Assembly (NCBI GenBank): GCA_050255995.1
Contig: JBFWIM010000075.1
Span: 1-9,313 of the forward strand
Reading direction: 5' to 3'
DNA: 9,313 bases
Source of the DNA: Intestinibacillus sp050255995
GTDB taxonomy: Bacteria > Bacillota > Clostridia > Oscillospirales > Butyricicoccaceae
Positions within the stretch are counted from its first letter, which is position 1. Each line of letters opens with the position of its first letter. A program made the position numbers and the translations under genes. This document shows positions 6,200 to 9,313 of the stretch, one piece after another. The notes under the pieces were generated by a model, which searched no databases, was not told where the DNA came from, and worked only from the letters and a program-made list of their open reading frames with translations.

Positions 6200-7318
6200 T
6201 TACGCCGCAGCGTGCGGCGTCACGCCAAAGCACCAGGCAATGGCACAGAGCACGGCGGTGATCAGCGCGAAAGTGATAACAATTTTGCGCTCACTCCAGC
6301 CGCACATTTCCAAGTGGTGATGAAAGGGCGCCATTTTAAAGACGCGCTTGCCATGCGTGAGCTTGAAATAGGCCACTTGTATGATAACAGAGAGTGTTTC
6401 CCAAATATATATAATACCGACTGGAATCAGAATCAGCGGCATATCACAGGCAAAAGCCAACCCGGAGACCGCGCCTCCCAAAAAGAGCGAGCCGGTGTCC
6501 CCCATAAAAACCTTCGCGGGGTTGAAGTTAAAAATCAGGAATGCGACAAGCGCGCCGGCAAGCGCCGCGGCGAAAATCACCACACCGGCGTTATTCTGCC
6601 GGAAGCCGACTGCGACAAAGAACAGCGCCACCGGCACCGTCACGCCGGCCGCGAGACCATCCAGACCGTCCGTCAGGTTGACGGCGTTATCCGCCCCCAC
6701 AATGATAAAGGCCGACAGGATGATATAGATCACCCACGGAACGCGAAAACTGACATTCACGAACGGCACCCACACGGCGGTATCCACGCCGCCGGCGATG
6801 CGCAAAACCGTAATAAATACAGCAGCTACAACTATCTGTAATATCAATTTCTGAATCGGCGTCAGTCCGGCGTTCTGTTTTTTCTTGATTTTCGCCAGAT
6901 CGTCGACCATACCGACTGCGCCGTAGGCCAGCGCAAGACCCAGGACCATCACGCCGCTCAAAATAGAGCTGACACGCGTCGACACCAGGATCGAGGTCGG
7001 ACCGTCCGCACCGCCGATGACGCCGACCGCGGAGATGTTTCTCCAATCGCTGATCAACCCGATGACGCCGGTCAACACGCCGGTCAGGTCGCTCAGGTAG
7101 TACAGAAGCAGGCAAAGCAGAACAGCCGCCGTGATGCCGATGATGAACAAAAAGCCGCCCATCGTCGGGATGTTCTGCTTGTTCATATGCCATTTGGGGC
7201 CGATCTCCAGTATCTTCTGGCCGAATCTCATGCGGCGCAGCCACCCGATAATCGGCTTCGCGATCACTACCGTGACGACAAACGCCGTCACCAGCGCCAC
7301 CAGTCCTAAAAACAACAT
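6200..7318 (-). CDS. mraY: Phospho-MurNAc-pentapeptide translocase MraY with an unusual internal insertion
   Basis: This integral membrane enzyme transfers phospho-MurNAc-pentapeptide to undecaprenyl phosphate, making lipid I. It has 372 residues against about 324 in Bacillus subtilis. Family motifs are NIPTMGG (49-55), GMVDDLAKIKKKQNAGLTP (136-154), DNAVNLTDGLDGLA (210-223, with Asp 217 and 220), NFNPAKVFMGDTGS (264-277, with Asp 274), ETLSVIIQ (307-314) and the PFHHHLE histidine cluster (331-337). All expected catalytic residues are present, so the enzyme is probably active. PTMGG to VDD spans 90 residues instead of about 45; the extra 45 or so residues (about 76-121) lie between TM2 and TM3, on the extracytoplasmic side by family topology. 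They contain VGVIGGADGPTSILVSTR (98-115), which resembles Na+-translocating decarboxylase beta subunits. The frame is open throughout. GGGGGAAG precedes the ATG, which lies 1 nt after the murF stop. Confidence 0.97.
   Translation of the reverse strand: MLFLGLVALVTAFVVTVVIAKPIIGWLRRMRFGQKILEIGPKWHMNKQNIPTMGGFLFIIGITAAVLLCLLLYYLSDLTGVLTGVIGLISDWRNISAVGVIGGADGPTSILVSTRVSSILSGVMVLGLALAYGAVGMVDDLAKIKKKQNAGLTPIQKLILQIVVAAVFITVLRIAGGVDTAVWVPFVNVSFRVPWVIYIILSAFIIVGADNAVNLTDGLDGLAAGVTVPVALFFVAVGFRQNNAGVVIFAAALAGALVAFLIFNFNPAKVFMGDTGSLFLGGAVSGLAFACDMPLILIPVGIIYIWETLSVIIQVAYFKLTHGKRVFKMAPFHHHLEMCGWSERKIVITFALITAVLCAIAWCFGVTPHAAA
6202..6220 (-). other. Intercistronic hairpin at the mraY/ftsW junction
   Basis: A perfect 8-bp inverted repeat, ACGCCGCA / TGCGGCGT, flanks a 3-nt spacer. 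It covers the last six codons of mraY and the first base of its stop codon. In the mRNA it is followed by AAAACCGT and not by a U-tract, so it does not look like an intrinsic terminator. It could slow ribosomes, stabilise an mRNA end or be a by-product of Ala/His codon choice. Confidence 0.45.
6956..7093 (-). other. Insertion in MraY with decarboxylase-beta-like GGADGPT motif
   Basis: This part of mraY encodes about residues 76-121. It begins with SDLTGVLTGVIGLISDW, which is mildly hydrophobic, continues with VGVIGGADGPTSILVSTR (bases 6974-7027) and returns to MraY sequence at GVMVLGLAL. The signature GxIGGADGPT(S/A)I(F/Y)V is known to me from OadB, GcdB and MmdB, where it lies in a membrane-embedded segment with an essential acidic residue. 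Homology to those proteins is inferred from motif identity over about 18 residues; the function in MraY is unknown. The exact borders are estimated from the spacing of family motifs. Confidence 0.7.
7065..7088 (-). repeat. 12-bp tandem repeat at the edge of the MraY insertion
   Basis: Two adjacent 12-base units share the 10 bases ACGCCGGTCA (plus-strand reading, at 7065 and 7077) and differ in the last two bases (AC and GG). On the coding strand they give LTGV-LTGV, residues 78-85 of MraY. The repeat sits within the first ten residues of the inserted segment. It may be a trace of local slippage or of the event that made the insertion, or chance from codon use. Confidence 0.6.
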
Positions 7319-7319
7319 G

Positions 7320-8726
7320 TTATGCTTCCCCCGTAAACAGCTCGAGCGCGCGCTCCATTCTCATGCCGCGGCTGCCCTTGAATAACAACGCGTCACCCGG
7401 CTGCGCATCGGCCCGCAGGGCTTCGGCTAGCGCCTCGTGCGTTTCAAAGCTGTGGATGTTTTCTTTTTTCATGCCGGCTTCAAGCGCACCGGCGCATGTG
7501 AATTCACTGCCCGCGCCATAAAGGTACAGCCCGTCGGCATATTTGGCCGCGGCACGGCCCGCCCGGCGGTGCCCCTCCTCCTGATAGCTCCCGAGTTCCA
7601 GCATGCCGCCAAGCACGGCAATGCGTCGCCCTTTCGCACGGATTTCGGAGAGCGCCTGAAGCGCGGCTTCCACCGCGTCCGGGCTGGCGTTATAGCAATC
7701 GGCAAAAATAGTAAAGCCGTTTTTATCGTATGTATTTTGCCGCATACCGTCCGGACGGTATGCGCTCAGTCCCGCGACGATATTGCAGGGCTCCTCGCCG
7801 AAGCGCAGCGCCACCGCGGCGGCGGCAAGCGCGTTTCGTACATTGTGCCGCCCCGCGACGCACAGATGCGCGCGCACGCTCTCCCCGACCGGGAGCTGGC
7901 GGCAGTCCCAAAGCTTGTGATTGCGGATCTCGAAGCGGACAACCGCACCCTCGTTGACGATGTCGTCCGCGATGATATCGCATTCCGGATTATCGATGCC
8001 GTAATAAAGGGTCTCGCACGGAAGCTGCCCGCGCTTTTCCCAGAGAAGCGGCTCGTCGCCGCACAGTACGGCCACGCCGCCCGGGCGAAGCCCTTCAAGG
8101 ACTTCCAGCTTGGCGCGGCAGATACCCTCGCGCGAGCCCAGAAACTCGATATGCGAGGTGCCGATATTCGTGATGACCGCAATATCCGGCTGCGCCGCCG
8201 CCGTCATGCGGGACAGTTCGCCGAAATGGTTCATGCCCATTTCCAGCACTGCGGCTTTCGTGGATTTCTCGAGCCGCAGCAGGGTCAGCGGCAGACCGAT
8301 CTCGTTGTTCAGGTTGCCGTCGGTTTTGAGCGTCTCACAGTGCTGCGCGAGCACCGAGGCGACCATCTCCTTCGTCGTCGTCTTGCCGACCGAGCCGGTG
8401 ACGCCGACCACGCGGGCCGGAAGCGAGGTGCGATATCCCCCCGCGAGATGCAGCAGCGCCGTCCGCGTATCCGGAACCTGGATGGACGGCACGGCATAGC
8501 GTTCTTCCGCACGGTGGGACAGAACGGCGGCCGCGCCGGACGCCACCGCCTGCTCGATAAAGTCGTGCCCATCGAAGCGATCGCCCGCCAGCGGGATAAA
8601 CAGGCAGTTTTGCCCGATCTGCCGCGAATCGGTCGAAACACTTTCGATCATGGTCTGCGCGGCATGTTCCCCATGCAGCACGCCTCTCGCCCAGCGTGCC
8701 GCCTCACCCAGTTCAAATCTTTCCAT
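7320..8726 (-). CDS. murF: UDP-MurNAc-tripeptide:D-Ala-D-Ala ligase MurF
   Basis: A cytoplasmic ATP-dependent ligase that adds D-Ala-D-Ala to UDP-MurNAc-tripeptide, completing the pentapeptide used by MraY. It has 468 residues, near the family norm. The N-terminal substrate domain contains STDSRQIGQNCLFIPLAGDR (31-50). The central ATPase domain has the P-loop GVTGSVGKTTTKEM (108-121, Lys 115), TDGNLNNEIGLPLTLL (135-150), EMGMNHFGE (162-170) and NIGTSHIEFLGS (187-198). AKLE (205-208) contains the lysine expected to be carbamylated in Mur ligases. The C-terminal domain starts after GRHNVRNALAAAAVA (292-306) and has DCYNASPDAVEAAL (343-356) and LFKGSRGMRMERALE (448-462). The stop is one base before the mraY ATG. 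The ATG at 8726 has AGAGGG about 8 nt upstream. Confidence 0.97.
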   Translation of the reverse strand: MERFELGEAARWARGVLHGEHAAQTMIESVSTDSRQIGQNCLFIPLAGDRFDGHDFIEQAVASGAAAVLSHRAEERYAVPSIQVPDTRTALLHLAGGYRTSLPARVVGVTGSVGKTTTKEMVASVLAQHCETLKTDGNLNNEIGLPLTLLRLEKSTKAAVLEMGMNHFGELSRMTAAAQPDIAVITNIGTSHIEFLGSREGICRAKLEVLEGLRPGGVAVLCGDEPLLWEKRGQLPCETLYYGIDNPECDIIADDIVNEGAVVRFEIRNHKLWDCRQLPVGESVRAHLCVAGRHNVRNALAAAAVALRFGEEPCNIVAGLSAYRPDGMRQNTYDKNGFTIFADCYNASPDAVEAALQALSEIRAKGRRIAVLGGMLELGSYQEEGHRRAGRAAAKYADGLYLYGAGSEFTCAGALEAGMKKENIHSFETHEALAEALRADAQPGDALLFKGSRGMRMERALELFTGEA

Positions 8727-8757
8727 TCCTTACACCCTCTGTACGCATTTGCATGAA

Positions 8758-8766
8758 ATTATATCA
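8758..8766 (-). promoter_or_regulatory. Possible extended -10 promoter in front of murF
   Basis: On the minus strand, TGATATAAT (8766-8758) matches an extended -10 element (TGnTATAAT) in the 50-nt gap between murE and murF. No good -35 lies 16-18 nt upstream (the region reads CGAAACA), which extended -10 promoters can tolerate. It would start transcription about 25 nt before the murF ATG and give the murF-to-ftsZ part of the cluster its own transcription start. The match alone is weak evidence. Confidence 0.33.
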
Positions 8767-8776
8767 CAAATGCGCG

Positions 8777-9313
8777 TCAATGTTTCGACTTTTCTGTAAA
8801 ATATTTTGCAACTTCTTCTCTTTCGTCAAGATGGTGCTTCACATGATTCACTTCCTGATAGGTTTCGTGCCCTTTGCCCATAAGGACAATCGTGTCACCT
8901 TTCCGCGCGTGGTCCAGCGCCCAGCGAATGGCCTCGTGACGGTCGCAGATCACCTCGCACGGGGTAGCGCTGTCCCGCATGCCTGCAAGGATATCGTCGA
9001 TAATGGCCTGCGGCTCCTCCGTGCGCGGATTGTCTGAGGTTACAATGCAGAGATCGGCGAGCCGTGCGGCAATCGCCCCCATCCTGGGCCGTTTGGTACG
9101 GTCGCGGTCGCCGCCGCAGCCGAACAGCGCGACAACGCGCCCCTTGGAAAAACCGCGCACGGCGTTCAGAATATTCTCCACGCCGTCCGGCGAATGTGCG
9201 TAATCAATCAGGACGGTATAATCCGTTGGGGTCGGGACGACCTCCGCCCGGCCTTTCACGCCGACCGCATCGGCCAGCGCGGCAGCCGCTTTTTCCAACG
9301 GGATGCCAAGCGC
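8777..9313 (-). CDS. murE: UDP-MurNAc-dipeptide:diaminopimelate ligase MurE, C-terminal part, truncated by window edge
   Basis: The frame enters from the right edge and ends at TGA (8777), giving the last 178 residues, which are the C-terminal and part of the central domain of a Mur ligase. A TTG at 9298 is internal, not a start; the five codons before it (ALGIP) continue the family pattern. Visible motifs are VKGRAEVV (19-26), VLIDYAHSPDGVENIL (34-49), VALFGCGGDRDRTKRPRMG (61-79), TSDNPRTEEP (92-101), LMGKGHETYQ (144-153) and HLDEREEV (161-168). The DNPR motif is the one linked to meso-diaminopimelate as substrate, while lysine-adding enzymes usually differ at the Arg. The gene heads the wall-precursor part of the cluster; murF starts 50 nt downstream. 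Confidence 0.95.
   Translation of the reverse strand, partial: ALGIPLEKAAAALADAVGVKGRAEVVPTPTDYTVLIDYAHSPDGVENILNAVRGFSKGRVVALFGCGGDRDRTKRPRMGAIAARLADLCIVTSDNPRTEEPQAIIDDILAGMRDSATPCEVICDRHEAIRWALDHARKGDTIVLMGKGHETYQEVNHVKHHLDEREEVAKYFTEKSKH

Noticed and set aside
7031..7044. Small hairpin GGAGA/TCTCC inside mraY
   Set aside because: Five base pairs inside a coding region, with no position near a start, stop or U-tract; expected by chance.
6956..7093. Frameshift or misassembly as the cause of the long MraY
   Set aside because: The segment is a whole number of codons, keeps the frame on both sides, has no stop codon and encodes a recognisable conserved motif, so a sequencing error is unlikely.
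7437..8756. Long plus-strand open frame (439 codons) opposite murF
   Set aside because: Composition is typical of an antisense shadow (Arg, His, Gly rich), there is no family motif, and murF is complete on the other strand.
8775..8780. TTGACG on the minus strand as a -35 box for the TATAAT before murF
   Set aside because: Only 11 nt separate it from the -10, too short for a normal sigma-70/sigma-A promoter. Only the extended -10 was kept as a weak candidate.

Overview
The window is a slice of a division and cell wall (dcw) cluster. All ten genes are on the minus strand, so the order of transcription runs from the right edge to the left: murE (3' part) - murF - mraY - ftsW/spoVE - murG - ftsQ/divIB - DUF881 gene - sbp (DUF1290) - ftsZ - terminator - corA-like gene (5' part). 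The DUF881/sbp pair between ftsQ and ftsZ and the lack of ftsA are typical of Clostridia. The GC-rich composition and the divergent MurG and FtsZ motifs suggest an Oscillospirales/Ruminococcaceae-like member of Bacillota. This placement is inferred from gene order and motifs, not from a search. MurE carries the DNPR motif of meso-diaminopimelate-adding ligases, so the wall is probably mDAP-type.

Right part (6200-9313): MurE adds the third amino acid to UDP-MurNAc-dipeptide, MurF adds D-Ala-D-Ala, and MraY moves the pentapeptide onto undecaprenyl phosphate to give lipid I. Middle (2909-6167): FtsW/SpoVE is the SEDS glycan polymerase, MurG makes lipid II, and FtsQ/DivIB scaffolds the divisome. 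Left (494-2892): a DUF881 membrane protein, the small basic membrane protein Sbp, and FtsZ. Genes from murF to ftsZ are 1-35 nt apart or overlap by 1 nt, as in one operon. The usual murD between mraY and ftsW is absent.

The left edge differs. A likely intrinsic terminator follows ftsZ. After it come a structured leader of about 100 nt and the N-terminal 103 residues of a CorA-family divalent-cation transporter. In many spore-forming Clostridia this place is held by spoIIGA-sigE-sigG.

Two observations stand out. MraY has an in-frame insertion of about 45 residues between TM2 and TM3 that contains VGVIGGADGPTSILV, the signature of the beta subunit of Na+-pumping decarboxylases (OadB/GcdB/MmdB), which has no known place in MraY. 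The corA leader holds four segments (A, B, C, D) that can pair as A:B plus C:D or as B:C, and D overlaps the ribosome binding site, so it has the architecture of a translational switch.

No tRNA, rRNA, CRISPR array, insertion sequence or phage gene was seen. No gene-free stretch exceeds 300 bases; the longest is 184 bases, between ftsZ and corA.
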